64,000 nt of DNA, taken from positions 82,195-146,194 of the forward strand of contig CACNSV010000001.1 in the NCBI GenBank assembly GCA_902623195.1. The letters run 5' to 3'. Numbering within the stretch: position 1 is the stretch's first letter; every line of letters begins with the position of its first letter. The notes under the pieces were generated by a model, which saw only the letters and a program-made list of their open reading frames with translations, made no database searches and was not told the DNA's origin. Positions 1 through 12,428 of this stretch are shown here, in pieces. This stretch comes from an uncultured Prochlorococcus sp. Its GTDB lineage: Bacteria > Cyanobacteriota > Cyanobacteriia > PCC-6307 > Cyanobiaceae. A program made the position numbers and the translations under genes.

Positions 1-917
1 CCACTTAAGCCTATTATTGCGGTCTTAAAGCCGCATTTTTTGGCATAATCTTTAACTCCTAATACTAAGGCATCAAAAATTGATTCAAGATCAGAAATAT
101 TCCTTACTTCCTGGGAGATATTTTTTTGTTTATTCATATTCCAACAATAAAAATCTTCCTTGCATGAACTTAATTGCTTTATTTTCTCTCCATCTTTATC
201 TAAGATAAAACTATTGCCATCAAAGATTAAGTCATCATTTCCCCCTATTTGATTCAAATAAATCATTTTTGTTTTAAGTTGATTAGTCGCATTATTTGCA
301 ATCTTTTGTCTACTTTTGAATTTACCGATAGTGAATGGGGAAGCAGATAAATTAATCAAACAATCTAATTTCTTTGATTCAAAATCATGAATTGGGTTTC
401 TTTTATGTATTCCTCTACCTTCTATATTTTGATTAACCCATAAATCCTCACATATTGTTATTCCTAATTTCCATATTCTTTTATTGATATTTTTTTCTAA
501 AATAGAAACTTTGTTGTCTGATCTAAAATATCTTTTTTCATCAAAGACCTCATAAGTTGGCAGGATATTTTTCCTTGCTATTATGGACCACTTACCTTGT
601 TCTATAAATGCAATTGAATTATATAAATTCGGAAAGAAATTATCATCTATTATCTCTGCTATACCAATAATTACACTTAAATTACCAAAATTATTTGCTA
701 GATCAATAGATAGCTTATTTAGGATTTTATCTTGTTTGTTAATTAAGCTTCTGTTCAAAAGTAGATCTTTGGGAGGATACCCCCATAAGGATAATTCAGG
801 AGTAAGAACTAGGTCTGCAGAACTTTTAAATGCATGGAGTGAAATTTCTAGGATTTTTTTTGCATTCCCTTCAAGATCTCCAACGATTGGATTGAATTGT
901 GCAAGATATATTTTCAT
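1..917 (-). CDS. nadE: Glutamine-dependent NAD+ synthetase (3' end beyond window)
   Basis: Makes NAD+ from deamido-NAD+, ATP and glutamine, the last step of NAD synthesis. About 305 residues are visible from the ATG at 917. They form the nitrilase-type glutaminase domain, with the expected catalytic triad: Glu41 (TPELSLWGYP), Lys116 (in ARKNILPTYEVFDE) and Cys156 (ITICEDLW). The window ends just as the synthetase domain begins, at the start of its ATP-binding loop (IIGLSG). It lies 17 bp downstream of nadD on the same strand, so both final steps of NAD synthesis are probably co-transcribed. The call is firm; only the C-terminal part is unseen. Confidence 0.93.
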   Translation of the reverse strand, partial: MKIYLAQFNPIVGDLEGNAKKILEISLHAFKSSADLVLTPELSLWGYPPKDLLLNRSLINKQDKILNKLSIDLANNFGNLSVIIGIAEIIDDNFFPNLYNSIAFIEQGKWSIIARKNILPTYEVFDEKRYFRSDNKVSILEKNINKRIWKLGITICEDLWVNQNIEGRGIHKRNPIHDFESKKLDCLINLSASPFTIGKFKSRQKIANNATNQLKTKMIYLNQIGGNDDLIFDGNSFILDKDGEKIKQLSSCKEDFYCWNMNKQKNISQEVRNISDLESIFDALVLGVKDYAKKCGFKTAIIGLS

Positions 918-934
918 TATTTTATTTTCTTATA

Positions 935-1504
935 TCAACTATACAGATTATTTTTTTTAATTATAGGGATTAGGCATTCTGGTAATCCTGAATAATTTAT
1001 ATTATCCCTAATATTTGAACTAGATATTTTTGGGATTTTAAATAAAGATATTCTAAATTTCCCATTAAGTTCCTTTATTAATTTTAGACTTTTTTCACTT
1101 ATGGGATAATCAATTCTTGGGATGATAAGTAGATTAGCCTCTATAAATAATTCATTAATATTTTTCCAAAGTATTATTTCCTCTAATAGATCACTTCCAA
1201 TTACGAAATCTATATCTATAATTTTGTATTTTTTTTTGCACTTTCTGATTGATGATATTGCCCAAGGACTGCTTAAATCCTGATCAAAGGATATTTTTGG
1301 ATTATTAAAATCATTAATCAATGTTTTTAAAAGTAAGCTTCTGAAATACAAATTTTCTGAATGTTTTTTATATGGATTATCACTTGCGTAAGAGATCACA
1401 AAATTATAAATTTTTGATAATTCTTCAATAATTTTTTTATGACCATTAGAAGGAGGGTCTGCACTTGTTCCAAATAATGCGACTTTTTGAATATTTCTTT
1501 TCAA
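935..1504 (-). CDS. nadD: Nicotinate-nucleotide adenylyltransferase
   Basis: Adenylates nicotinate mononucleotide to deamido-NAD+. The 189-residue protein starts with the nucleotidyltransferase fold signature FGTSADPPSNGH (residues 11-22), where the usual HxGH motif reads SNGH, and ends with the expected SSSNIR phosphate-binding motif. The start is a TTG whose bases overlap the TGA of the upstream GTPase gene (TTGA); no in-frame ATG lies before the catalytic motif. Gene order GTPase-nadD-nadE supports the assignment. The missing first histidine is the one oddity; the position and the rest of the motif still fit NadD. Confidence 0.88.
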   Translation of the reverse strand: MKRNIQKVALFGTSADPPSNGHKKIIEELSKIYNFVISYASDNPYKKHSENLYFRSLLLKTLINDFNNPKISFDQDLSSPWAISSIRKCKKKYKIIDIDFVIGSDLLEEIILWKNINELFIEANLLIIPRIDYPISEKSLKLIKELNGKFRISLFKIPKISSSNIRDNINYSGLPECLIPIIKKNNLYS

Positions 1505-2772
1505 GGTATAAAAATTGAATGATCTTTATAAAATTTTTGGCTATTTATAAAAAATTTACTAGAACATAATATTTCTGGTTCTTTAAAAATAATTTGTTGA
1601 ATATTTTTAAAAGGCTCTAAATTATTTATCATGCTTCTTTCAAGCATTTCCTTAGCCGCCAACTTTCCTATCCTTTTCGTTGTATGTAGAGCTATTGCGG
1701 CTTGAACTATTGCGACTGGGCCGTATGGTAGCAATGATAATCCATTCGTGAAAGGAGCTAATATTAAACTTATTTTTTTTATTAAATTAAAAGATGAATG
1801 AATACCAATTTGTGTAATTCCTAATAACATATTGTTCAAAGACAATGATTTAAGAAGTGAAATCGCTGATTTACTTTTTACTTTTAATCCATATATTTTG
1901 CTTAATTCATTTATTAAAAGGGTATCAAGAGTAGCACTACCTGCTATATCTAGTAAAATCATAGGATTAAATGCAACACTTGAGGCTTTTAAAGTTGCAA
2001 ATTTTCCAATTGCAGATTGAGCTTTATCCTTCCTTTTTATTAGTCTTTTTTCCTTTATACTATAAGCTAAATTATTAGCTAATTGATATGTATTATAAAT
2101 AATTAAACTATAACCAATTCTATTTAAAGTGATATTTAAGTAATTATAGATTTTATTTTTATCACATAAGTTTTTATCTTTTGTTGAATAAGTAATTATT
2201 GGAATCTTACAATTTATTGGTAATTTTTCTCTTATATTATCTTTTAAAATATCTGTTTCTTTACTTTCCCAAATATCAATTTTATTAAGAATTATTATTA
2301 TATTTTTTCCTTTTTTTATTAGCCATAATAATTTGTCTAGCTCTTGTCTATTTAAGTCTCCTGAAGTTACGAAAAGAATTAAATCAAGAGTTTTAAGATG
2401 TTCAATTTCTAACTTCTTATTATCAGTATTACAAATATCAAATCCTGGAAAGTCAAACAATTTAATAGATTTTATAAAATTATTTTTTAGAGGAAATTCT
2501 TTTGATTGTCTACTTTTTGTAGACCCATTTAAAATATCAGTGTGAAAAAAATTTTCTTGCAGTATTTTATTGGATACAGTTGATTTCCCTACGCCAGTTT
2601 TACCATAAACACCAATTCGGATTATTTTTTCTTTGAGCCTAAATAATTGTTGATTAAAAGTAATAATTTCATTATTTAATACGCATTTCTCATAATTTGT
2701 AAGTTCTGTAGATTTCCACCAGTTTTGGAAAAGTAAATAACTTTCATCCAACTTTATTTGATGTGAATTCAT
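1501..2772 (-). CDS. GTP-binding protein with C-terminal DUF697-like membrane-associated region
   Basis: A GTPase of unknown target, 423 residues from the chosen start. Near the N terminus it has a P-loop (YGKTGVGKST), then a G3 motif (FDFPGFD) and a G4 motif (NKID), so it should bind GTP. The C-terminal half is hydrophobic, with Gly/Ala-rich stretches (about residues 255-370), like the DUF697 part of cyanobacterial GTPases. I chose ATG at 2772 because it gives an ATGA overlap with the upstream gene and follows a GGAAGGA ribosome site; the GTG at 2784 would overlap by 16 bp. It is translationally coupled on both sides. Confidence 0.8.
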   Translation of the reverse strand: MNSHQIKLDESYLLFQNWWKSTELTNYEKCVLNNEIITFNQQLFRLKEKIIRIGVYGKTGVGKSTVSNKILQENFFHTDILNGSTKSRQSKEFPLKNNFIKSIKLFDFPGFDICNTDNKKLEIEHLKTLDLILFVTSGDLNRQELDKLLWLIKKGKNIIIILNKIDIWESKETDILKDNIREKLPINCKIPIITYSTKDKNLCDKNKIYNYLNITLNRIGYSLIIYNTYQLANNLAYSIKEKRLIKRKDKAQSAIGKFATLKASSVAFNPMILLDIAGSATLDTLLINELSKIYGLKVKSKSAISLLKSLSLNNMLLGITQIGIHSSFNLIKKISLILAPFTNGLSLLPYGPVAIVQAAIALHTTKRIGKLAAKEMLERSMINNLEPFKNIQQIIFKEPEILCSSKFFINSQKFYKDHSIFIP

Positions 2773-3746
2773 TCCTTCCACCACCCGGCCAAGACAGAAA
2801 GGATCGCTTCAGCTCCAATTAATCCCACAAAACCGCCAAATTCATCTACTACTACTTTCACTCCTTTATTGTCATTGTCAAATGTAGTTAATAGCTTATC
2901 AATTTTTATCATTTCAGGTATGTATTCAACAGGCTCACATAATTCTGTAATTAAAGAAGATTTATTTTTTTTAATAATTTCAGTCAGTAATTTTTCTCTT
3001 TTTGCAATGCCTTGTATCTTGTCAACTTTGTCTCCAAGGACTACCCACCAAGGTGAATTATTTGAAACTATTAACTCAGAGATATTATCAAGAGTTTCGC
3101 AACCGTTGATACTTGGAGCTGAAACTCTTGGGATCATGAGATCTTTAGCTTTTAGATCATTAAGCTGGAAAACTTTTGAAATCATTGCAGCTTCATCAGC
3201 CTCTATTAATCCTTTTTGTGAACCTATCTTTGCCATTTGCCTAATATCCTCCTCGTCAGTTGATATTTCATTTTCCGCTGTTATGACAGGAAATAATTTT
3301 TCAATTAGAGTTAAAAAAGGTCTCATCAGACTATTTAACATTCTTAAAATAGGAACTGATAAAATTGCTACCTGCAAAGAAAATCTTGTTCCAATAGCTT
3401 TAGGCACTACTTCTCCAATTAAAACCACTATGACATAAAAACCTATTGAGAAGATAGTCAGGCCTAAGCGATTATTTATTAATAAAGCTCCATAAAAACC
3501 TAAAATTAGACTACCAATGATATTGAAACCATTATTAGTTATTGTTATGACAGTTAAGGTCCTTCCTAAATGTTTTCTCAATTTTAATAATTGATTAGCT
3601 GATCCTTTTGTTTTTTGTTTTGCTGCTAATTCGAATATTCTCATTGAATTTACAGCTAAAAATGCCGCTTCAGCCCCAGAGCAGCAAGCTGAACCTATTA
3701 AAATTATGAAAATAAGTGTGATTAGAATGAGAACGTTAGGTTCCAT
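2769..3746 (-). CDS. CNNM-domain/CBS-domain membrane protein (hemolysin C/CorC-like)
   Basis: An integral membrane protein with about four N-terminal transmembrane segments (roughly residues 5-140, the CNNM/DUF21 domain, with the small-residue stretch IGSACCSGAEAAF), followed by paired CBS domains (LMIPRVSAPSI, WWVVLGDKVDKIQGIAKREKLL, VVVDEFGGFVGLIGAEAIL). Members of this family are linked to Mg2+ or other divalent-cation efflux, and CBS pairs usually bind adenine nucleotides. At 325 residues it lacks the C-terminal CorC_HlyC domain of longer relatives. It is the first gene of the minus-strand operon that runs to nadE. The substrate cannot be read from sequence. Confidence 0.83.
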   Translation of the reverse strand: MEPNVLILITLIFIILIGSACCSGAEAAFLAVNSMRIFELAAKQKTKGSANQLLKLRKHLGRTLTVITITNNGFNIIGSLILGFYGALLINNRLGLTIFSIGFYVIVVLIGEVVPKAIGTRFSLQVAILSVPILRMLNSLMRPFLTLIEKLFPVITAENEISTDEEDIRQMAKIGSQKGLIEADEAAMISKVFQLNDLKAKDLMIPRVSAPSINGCETLDNISELIVSNNSPWWVVLGDKVDKIQGIAKREKLLTEIIKKNKSSLITELCEPVEYIPEMIKIDKLLTTFDNDNKGVKVVVDEFGGFVGLIGAEAILSVLAGWWKE

Positions 3747-3818
3747 TAAATTGGGGCAAAATTAATATTTACAATTCATTCTTCCATTTTTTATCTAAAC
3801 ACGCCAACCCATTAAAAT

Positions 3819-5144
3819 ATGAAGAAAATAGATAATCAAATCTTCCAAGATAGAAGAAAAAGTTTCTTATCGAAACTTGATGGTAAAGCAGCAATAATTC
3901 CTGGAGCAAAACTTGTTCAGCATCATGCTGATTGCGAATATCCTTTTAGACAAGAAAGTAATTTCTGGTATTTAACTGGTTTTGACGAGCCAGATGCAAT
4001 AGCTTTATTCTTATCACATAAACCTAAGGGAGAAAGATATATATTATTTGTTCATCCAAAAAATATTGAAAGTGAAGTATGGAATGGATTTCGATGGGGT
4101 ACGAATGGAGCAGAAAAGGTATTTAAAGCTGATAAATCACATCCAATAAGTGAATTTAAGAAAGAGTTGCCCAATTATCTTATGGGGGCAGACGAAATAG
4201 TTTTTTCTGTTGGTAAATATCCGGAAATTGAATCTATTGTATTAAATCTTTGGGCAAAGCAAATTGATAATTATTCAAGGATAGGAAAAGCTCCTCGAGC
4301 AATTCAACCTCCAGGGACGTATTTAAATCAAATGAGATTGATAAAAAGTCAATATGAGATTCAAAGGATGAGAGAGGCTGTTCTGATCTCTGCAGAGGCT
4401 CATGAATTAGTTAGGGTTAATTTATGTAGGAAAAGTAATGAGAAACAAATACAGGGTCTTCTAGAGGGCTTTTTCCTGGAGAAAGGTACAAGAGGGCCCG
4501 CGTATAATTCAATCGTTGCTTCTGGAGATAATGCATGCGTTTTGCATTACACCTCTAATAATTCAGAATTAAAAAAAGGTGATTTACTTTTAGTTGATGC
4601 AGGATGTTCTCTTCAAGATTATTACAATGGAGATATTACTAGAACATTTCCTATAAGTGGAAAGTTTTCGGCTGAACAACGAGCTATTTATGAAATTGTC
4701 CTTGAGGCTCAAAAAAAAGCTCTACAATCTGTCATCACAGGGGTTAGTTCTAGTGATATTCATAATGAAGCTCTAAAGGTAATTGTAGATGGCTTATTGC
4801 AAATAAATTTGCTAAAAGGTGGTGTGGATGAAATTATTGAAAAAGGCTTATACAAACATTTTTATATGCATAAGACAGGACATTGGCTGGGCCTAGATGT
4901 ACATGATGTTGGGGCCTACAGATTGGGAGATTATGAAGTCTTATTAAAGAATGGAATGATTTTAACAGTAGAGCCTGGAATTTACATTAGTGATAGGATC
5001 CCAATTCCAGAAGGACAACCTGAGATACCGGATAGATGGAAAGGTATTGGTATTAGGATCGAAGATAATTTATTAGTAAATGATGAATGCCCTGAGATTT
5101 TAAGTTCTGCTGCCTGTAAAGAGATTGTTGATTTAGAGGTATGA
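3819..5144 (+). CDS. pepP: Xaa-Pro aminopeptidase (aminopeptidase P)
   Basis: Removes an N-terminal residue that precedes proline. At 441 residues it has the usual two-domain AMP_N plus M24 'pita-bread' layout. The five metal ligands of the family are visible: Asp260 (LLVDAGC), Asp272 (YNGDITRTFP), His355 (HKTGHWLGLDVHD), Glu385 (LTVEPGIYI) and Glu415 (GIRIEDN). It starts at an ATG 72 bp from the divergent CNNM gene, so the two share an intergenic promoter region. Confidence 0.95.
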   Translation: MKKIDNQIFQDRRKSFLSKLDGKAAIIPGAKLVQHHADCEYPFRQESNFWYLTGFDEPDAIALFLSHKPKGERYILFVHPKNIESEVWNGFRWGTNGAEKVFKADKSHPISEFKKELPNYLMGADEIVFSVGKYPEIESIVLNLWAKQIDNYSRIGKAPRAIQPPGTYLNQMRLIKSQYEIQRMREAVLISAEAHELVRVNLCRKSNEKQIQGLLEGFFLEKGTRGPAYNSIVASGDNACVLHYTSNNSELKKGDLLLVDAGCSLQDYYNGDITRTFPISGKFSAEQRAIYEIVLEAQKKALQSVITGVSSSDIHNEALKVIVDGLLQINLLKGGVDEIIEKGLYKHFYMHKTGHWLGLDVHDVGAYRLGDYEVLLKNGMILTVEPGIYISDRIPIPEGQPEIPDRWKGIGIRIEDNLLVNDECPEILSSAACKEIVDLEV

Positions 5145-5203
5145 ACTATTTGACTTATTAATATAAAAGGATTTATTTTCAGTATTATTATTTCAATTTA
5201 AAA

Positions 5204-5359
5204 ATGTCAGAAGAAAAATCCTATGATTTGAGATTATCTCAAGCTCGAGCTTTGTCAGGACAATTAGGATTGTTTGCTGAAGAGAATGAAATTCCAAAAG
5301 ATCTTTGGGATAGGCTAGAGTCTGAAATTTATAATTATTATGAAGTTAATCTAAATTGA
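5204..5359 (+). CDS. Small conserved-type hypothetical protein (51 aa)
   Basis: An ATG ORF of 51 residues beginning MSEEKSYDLRLSQAR and ending SEIYNYYEVNLN. It is charged and soluble, predicted mostly helical, with no membrane segment. It starts 59 bp after pepP on the same strand and has ordinary protein-like composition for this genome (Leu/Glu-rich, few Ile/Lys runs). I do not recognise a function. Similarly sized short soluble proteins are common in picocyanobacterial genomes. Confidence 0.65.
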   Translation: MSEEKSYDLRLSQARALSGQLGLFAEENEIPKDLWDRLESEIYNYYEVNLN

Positions 5360-5492
5360 TTTAATTTGATGGATTGATAGCTCAGACTATAAAAATTTAT
5401 ATATAAAATATTTAAAACAATTTAAAGTTTTATTATCTTGCCAAAGTGCACCCTTTAACTGATAAATTATAAGAAATTAATTAATTTTTTAG

Positions 5493-5966
5493 ATGACATC
5501 CGAAAGTTCAAATGAGAATATTGCTTATCAACAACAACAAAAAGGTGAAGCTCAAAATTCAAAAAATTCAACACCAAATGCAGGAATGATGGGCGCTTCT
5601 GCTGTTCTTGCGGCAGCAACAATAGATGAAGATGGTGTACCTACTGGCTATACTCCAAAACCAGACGAAGGTAGATTTATTATCAAAATTTTATGGTTAC
5701 CAGATAATGTTGCATTAGCTGTTGATCAGATAGTGGGAGGTGGGGCAAGTCCATTAACTGCTTATTTCTTTTGGCCTAGAGAAGATGCTTGGGAAAAATT
5801 AAAAACAGAATTAGAAAATAAAGGATGGATTACAGATAATGAGAGAGTGGAAATTCTGAATAAAGCTACTGAAGTTATTAATTACTGGCAAGGTGAGGGA
5901 AAAACAAAAAAATTAGAAGAAGCAAAACTTAAGTTTCCTGAAGTCACATTTTGTGGAACTGCATAA
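5493..5966 (+). CDS. 30S ribosomal protein PSRP-3 (Ycf65-like)
   Basis: A cyanobacterial/plastid-specific small-subunit ribosomal protein. The core (residues about 60-155) carries the family signature: [57 protein letters not shown]. The first ~55 residues are a low-complexity Gln/Asn/Ser tail with an Ala-rich stretch, longer than plastid Ycf65. It is convergent with atpC, with only 3 bp between stops. Confidence 0.9.
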   Translation: MTSESSNENIAYQQQQKGEAQNSKNSTPNAGMMGASAVLAAATIDEDGVPTGYTPKPDEGRFIIKILWLPDNVALAVDQIVGGGASPLTAYFFWPREDAWEKLKTELENKGWITDNERVEILNKATEVINYWQGEGKTKKLEEAKLKFPEVTFCGTA

Positions 5967-5969
5967 AGA

Positions 5970-6374
5970 CTAATTTTTTGATGCTTGTATTCTTGCTTGT
6001 GCTTTAGACACTTCGTTGATAACTTTTATTTTTTCAGAACTCTTTTCTGTATCTGATAACTTACTAAGTTCCTCATTAGCTTTATTCAAAGCTAATTCAG
6101 CACTTTGAGTATCAATTTCAGAACCTATCTCTGCATTATTAACTAACACAGTCACTTCATCAGACTCAATTTCTGCAAATCCACCCATTAAAGCTATAGA
6201 AACCCATTTGGAATTATTCCTAAGTCTCAATACTCCAATATCAATTGCCGTAACAAGAGATATATGACCCGGAAGGATACCTAATTGACCTGTAGTGCTT
6301 GGAAGTATAACTTCTTCAGCTTCTCCTTCATAAACATTTTTGTTAGGAGCTAAAACTTTTAACGAGATAGTCAT
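5970..6374 (-). CDS. atpC: ATP synthase epsilon subunit
   Basis: Central-stalk subunit of F1 that couples rotation to catalysis and can inhibit ATP hydrolysis. The 134-residue protein has the N-terminal beta-sandwich ([45 protein letters not shown]) and a C-terminal two-helix region ending [11 protein letters not shown]. It follows the beta gene after 39 bp on the same strand, the standard cyanobacterial beta-epsilon pair separate from the main atp operon. It is called atpE in the plastid-style nomenclature. Confidence 0.97.
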   Translation of the reverse strand: MTISLKVLAPNKNVYEGEAEEVILPSTTGQLGILPGHISLVTAIDIGVLRLRNNSKWVSIALMGGFAEIESDEVTVLVNNAEIGSEIDTQSAELALNKANEELSKLSDTEKSSEKIKVINEVSKAQARIQASKN

Positions 6375-6413
6375 ATGTTCTTTAATTGAATAGTTTTTTT
6401 AAATTAAGAATAG

Positions 6414-8094
<1,681 letters not shown>

Positions 8095-8406
8095 ATGGCA
8101 GCTGTTTCATTAACAGTCTCTACAGTAAAACCACTGGGAGATCGCATTTTTATCAAAGTTTCCGAATCTGAGGAAAAAACTGCTGGAGGCATACTTTTGC
8201 CCGATTCAGCTAAAGAAAAACCACAAGTTGGAGAGGTTGCTCAGGTAGGTCCTGGGAAACTTAATGATGATGGTTCACGTCAAACTCCTGAAGTGAGTAT
8301 TGGCGATAAAGTTCTTTACAGCAAATATGCTGGAACCGACATCAAATTGGGAGGAGATGAATACGTCTTACTTTCAGAAAAAGATATTTTGGCTGTTGTA
8401 AGCTAA
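8095..8406 (+). CDS. groES: Co-chaperonin GroES
   Basis: A 103-residue Hsp10 that caps the GroEL ring. It has the family start [34 protein letters not shown] split across the mobile loop, and ends [14 protein letters not shown]. It is 51 bp upstream of groEL on the same strand, the classic operon. The 5' spacer contains a palindrome but no recognisable CIRCE operator. Confidence 0.98.
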   Translation: MAAVSLTVSTVKPLGDRIFIKVSESEEKTAGGILLPDSAKEKPQVGEVAQVGPGKLNDDGSRQTPEVSIGDKVLYSKYAGTDIKLGGDEYVLLSEKDILAVVS

Positions 8407-8430
8407 ATTATTTGTTTCAAAAATTATTAA

Positions 8431-10095
<1,665 letters not shown>

Positions 10096-10121
10096 TTAAA
10101 TTTATTTCTTGAATTTATTTC

Positions 10122-10150
10122 AAAAAGGGAGTATCTTTACTCCCTTTTTT
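10122..10150. terminator. Bidirectional rho-independent terminator between groEL and secG
   Basis: A 12-bp perfect stem, AAAAAGGGAGTA / TACTCCCTTTTT, with a TCTT loop, followed by T-rich sequence on the plus strand and flanked by an A-run that gives a T-run on the minus strand. It sits 27 bp after the groEL stop and 9 bp before the secG stop, so it can end transcription from both convergent units. Confidence 0.9.
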
Positions 10151-10158
10151 ATTGATAA

Positions 10159-10383
10159 TTAAAGCCAACCAGCACTTAAAATTACTGCAAGTGATAAAAA
10201 TGTTATTAATACTGTCCATGTGGCTTTATTAAGAGAAGCTTCTGCGCTGCTAGCACTAGTAAACATCGAGCTTCCACTTGCGGCGATTCCTCCCATTCCA
10301 TCTCCCTTTGGACTATGTAGTAAAACAAGAAGGATCAGAAGTATGCCGGATAATGCCCAAATCCAAGTAAGTATAGAACTCAT
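10159..10383 (-). CDS. secG: Preprotein translocase subunit SecG
   Basis: A small SecYEG channel subunit, 74 residues. There are two membrane segments (about residues 4-22 and 52-72) separated by a loop with the family motif LLHSPKGDGMGG. It lies 22 bp downstream of gpmI on the same strand, a common cyanobacterial gene order. Confidence 0.92.
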   Translation of the reverse strand: MSSILTWIWALSGILLILLVLLHSPKGDGMGGIAASGSSMFTSASSAEASLNKATWTVLITFLSLAVILSAGWL

Positions 10384-10405
10384 GATTTTTTTATAATAGT
10401 TTTAT

Positions 10406-12028
10406 TTAAGCATGCTGAAAGACTTTATTCTTATCTTTCAACTCAATTTCTTTTATAAGTGATTTTCCAGTCATTTCTTTTGGGATAGGAAGATTTAATA
10501 ATTGTAATAATGTTGGAGCGATATCTGCTAGACCTGCATTTTCTCTTAAATAAATATCATTACCTTGATTAGGAATTTTTCTTTTTTCGCCCTCTATAAA
10601 GATAAGTGGGACAAGATTTGTAGTATGAGCTGTCCAAGGTTCACCATTGGCATCTTTCATCATTTCTGCATTACCGTGATCAGCAGTAATAAGGAGACTC
10701 CCTCCCATTTCTCCTGTAGCATTAACAATTTTACCAAGGCACTCATCAACAGTTTCGATAGCTTTTACTGCAGCATCCATATTACCCGTGTGACCAACCA
10801 TATCTGGGTTGGCAAAGTTTATCACTACAAAAGCATATTTGCCGCTTCTTATTGCATTAGAACAGCTTATAGTAAGCTCTTTTGCTGACATTTCAGGCGC
10901 TAAATCATAAGTAGCTACTCTTGGAGATGGTATTAGGTGTCTTTCTTCACCTTTTAATGGTATTTCAACCCCACCATTGAAAAAATAAGTTACATGTGGA
11001 TATTTTTCAGTTTCAGCTGTTCTATATTGCTTAAGGCCATTTTCGGAAACTATTTGGCCTATAAAATTATTAAGTGACTCAGGGGGGAATGCAACATTAA
11101 CAGATAAATTGGCTTCATATTGAGTAAAGGTTAGGATCTTTAATTGAGGAGTATGACGCCTTTTAAATGCAGAAAACTTTTCCTCTGACAATGCACTAAC
11201 TATTTGCCTAGCTCTATCAGGACGAAAATTAAAACATATTAAACTATCTCCATCTTTAAGATAATCATTTGTAAATCTTATAGGCTCAAGAAATTCATCT
11301 GTAATATTATTTTTATAGCTTCTTTTTAGGAAATCATCAGAATTAATTCCCTCAACATTAATACTAGGGTCAGTGAGATTTAAGAAAGCTTTTTCGGTTC
11401 TATCCCATAGTTGATTTCTATCCATTATCCAATATCTTCCACAAATAGAAGCGATTGTTCCAACTTTAAATTTAGAAATAGAAGATTGAATTTGATTTAA
11501 ATATTTTGAGGCACTTTGAGCAGGAGTATCTCTTCCATCAGTAATAACGTGTATAGCAAGCTTTTTTATCCCAACTTCAGAAGACCACTTTATTAAGCCT
11601 AGTAAATGATCAATATGACTATGAACTCCACCATCAGAACAAAGTCCAGTTATGTGAAGAGTACTATTATTTTTTTTAACATCATTAGCTATTTTCTCTA
11701 ACTCAATTACTTCATTAAGTTGATTATTTTTAACAACGTTTGAAATTCTTACTAACTCTTGTTGAATAATCCTTCCAGACCCAATAGTTAAATGACCAAC
11801 TTCTGAATTACCCATTTGTCCATCAGGCAGGCCTACATCAGCTCCGCTTGCGCTGATAAAAGTATGAGGATAAGCATGCCATAATGCATCCATGATAGGA
11901 GTATTTGCACTCTTAACGGCATTATCTTTAACTTCTTCTCTATGACCCCATCCATCAAGAATAGCAAGTACAACTGGACTCTCAGGAGTATTTTTTCTAT
12001 TTAAGTTAGCTTCTTTAATATTGTGCAT
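10406..12028 (-). CDS. gpmI: 2,3-bisphosphoglycerate-independent phosphoglycerate mutase
   Basis: Interconverts 3- and 2-phosphoglycerate using two metal ions. I start at ATG 12028 ([17 protein letters not shown]), giving 540 residues, the usual length; the frame continues 11 codons upstream to a TTG, which I consider unlikely. Alkaline-phosphatase-superfamily motifs are visible: [13 protein letters not shown], the serine site [28 protein letters not shown] and ADHGNAE. It heads the gpmI-secG unit. Confidence 0.95.
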   Translation of the reverse strand: MHNIKEANLNRKNTPESPVVLAILDGWGHREEVKDNAVKSANTPIMDALWHAYPHTFISASGADVGLPDGQMGNSEVGHLTIGSGRIIQQELVRISNVVKNNQLNEVIELEKIANDVKKNNSTLHITGLCSDGGVHSHIDHLLGLIKWSSEVGIKKLAIHVITDGRDTPAQSASKYLNQIQSSISKFKVGTIASICGRYWIMDRNQLWDRTEKAFLNLTDPSINVEGINSDDFLKRSYKNNITDEFLEPIRFTNDYLKDGDSLICFNFRPDRARQIVSALSEEKFSAFKRRHTPQLKILTFTQYEANLSVNVAFPPESLNNFIGQIVSENGLKQYRTAETEKYPHVTYFFNGGVEIPLKGEERHLIPSPRVATYDLAPEMSAKELTISCSNAIRSGKYAFVVINFANPDMVGHTGNMDAAVKAIETVDECLGKIVNATGEMGGSLLITADHGNAEMMKDANGEPWTAHTTNLVPLIFIEGEKRKIPNQGNDIYLRENAGLADIAPTLLQLLNLPIPKEMTGKSLIKEIELKDKNKVFQHA

Positions 12029-12428
12029 ACTTAATTTAATCTGCTGGTTTAATAGAACCAATCTTTAACTTAGCTTTAAAAGTTTAATTTATACAAATAA
12101 TTGTTGTATTAGTTAGCTTTTGCTAATTTTACAACTATATTGGAATCTTATTTATTATTCCTATTTAATGTCAAATCAAGAGAAAAGAAATGAAATACTT
12201 AATAGGATTATTTGAATTTATGTTTGATAGATCTAGAAGAAATAATAAGTAAATAGAAATTGAATATAAAGACTTATGTAAAAATGTAAAACCATTCTTA
12301 ACTAAAGTTTCAAAGAAGCAAAATTTGAAAAAAAATTAAAAATACTGATAATAATGTTTATGCATATGCCTGAATAAATCAACCATAATTAAATAATTTA
12401 GAGAAAATATATCAATCCTTGAATTTAA
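12029..12428. other. 400-bp spacer, mostly featureless
   Basis: AT-rich spacer between gpmI and the Hsp70-like gene. Apart from one 20-codon ORF (12190-12252) I see no long ORF, RNA gene or clear terminator. The part next to 12028 presumably holds the gpmI promoter. Confidence 0.4.
12190..12252 (+). CDS. Possible 20-aa small protein
   Basis: ATG ORF encoding MKYLIGLFEFMFDRSRRNNK. It has a hydrophobic/aromatic N-terminal half followed by a basic tail, a pattern seen in tiny membrane-associated peptides. An AGAGAAAAG stretch upstream could be a weak ribosome site. It is short enough to occur by chance in this spacer; only conservation or ribosome profiling would settle it. Confidence 0.25.
   Translation: MKYLIGLFEFMFDRSRRNNK

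Noticed and set aside
583-960. Plus-strand ORF of 125 codons
   Set aside because: It lies antisense to nadE, whose nitrilase motifs are clear on the minus strand; the plus-strand translation has no recognisable family.
2773-2784. GTG start at 2784 for the GTPase
   Set aside because: ATG at 2772 gives an ATGA coupling with the upstream stop and a good ribosome site; GTG would overlap by 16 bp.
12029-12061. TTG start for gpmI at 12061
   Set aside because: ATG at 12028 yields the normal 540-residue length; the upstream 11 codons show no conserved character.
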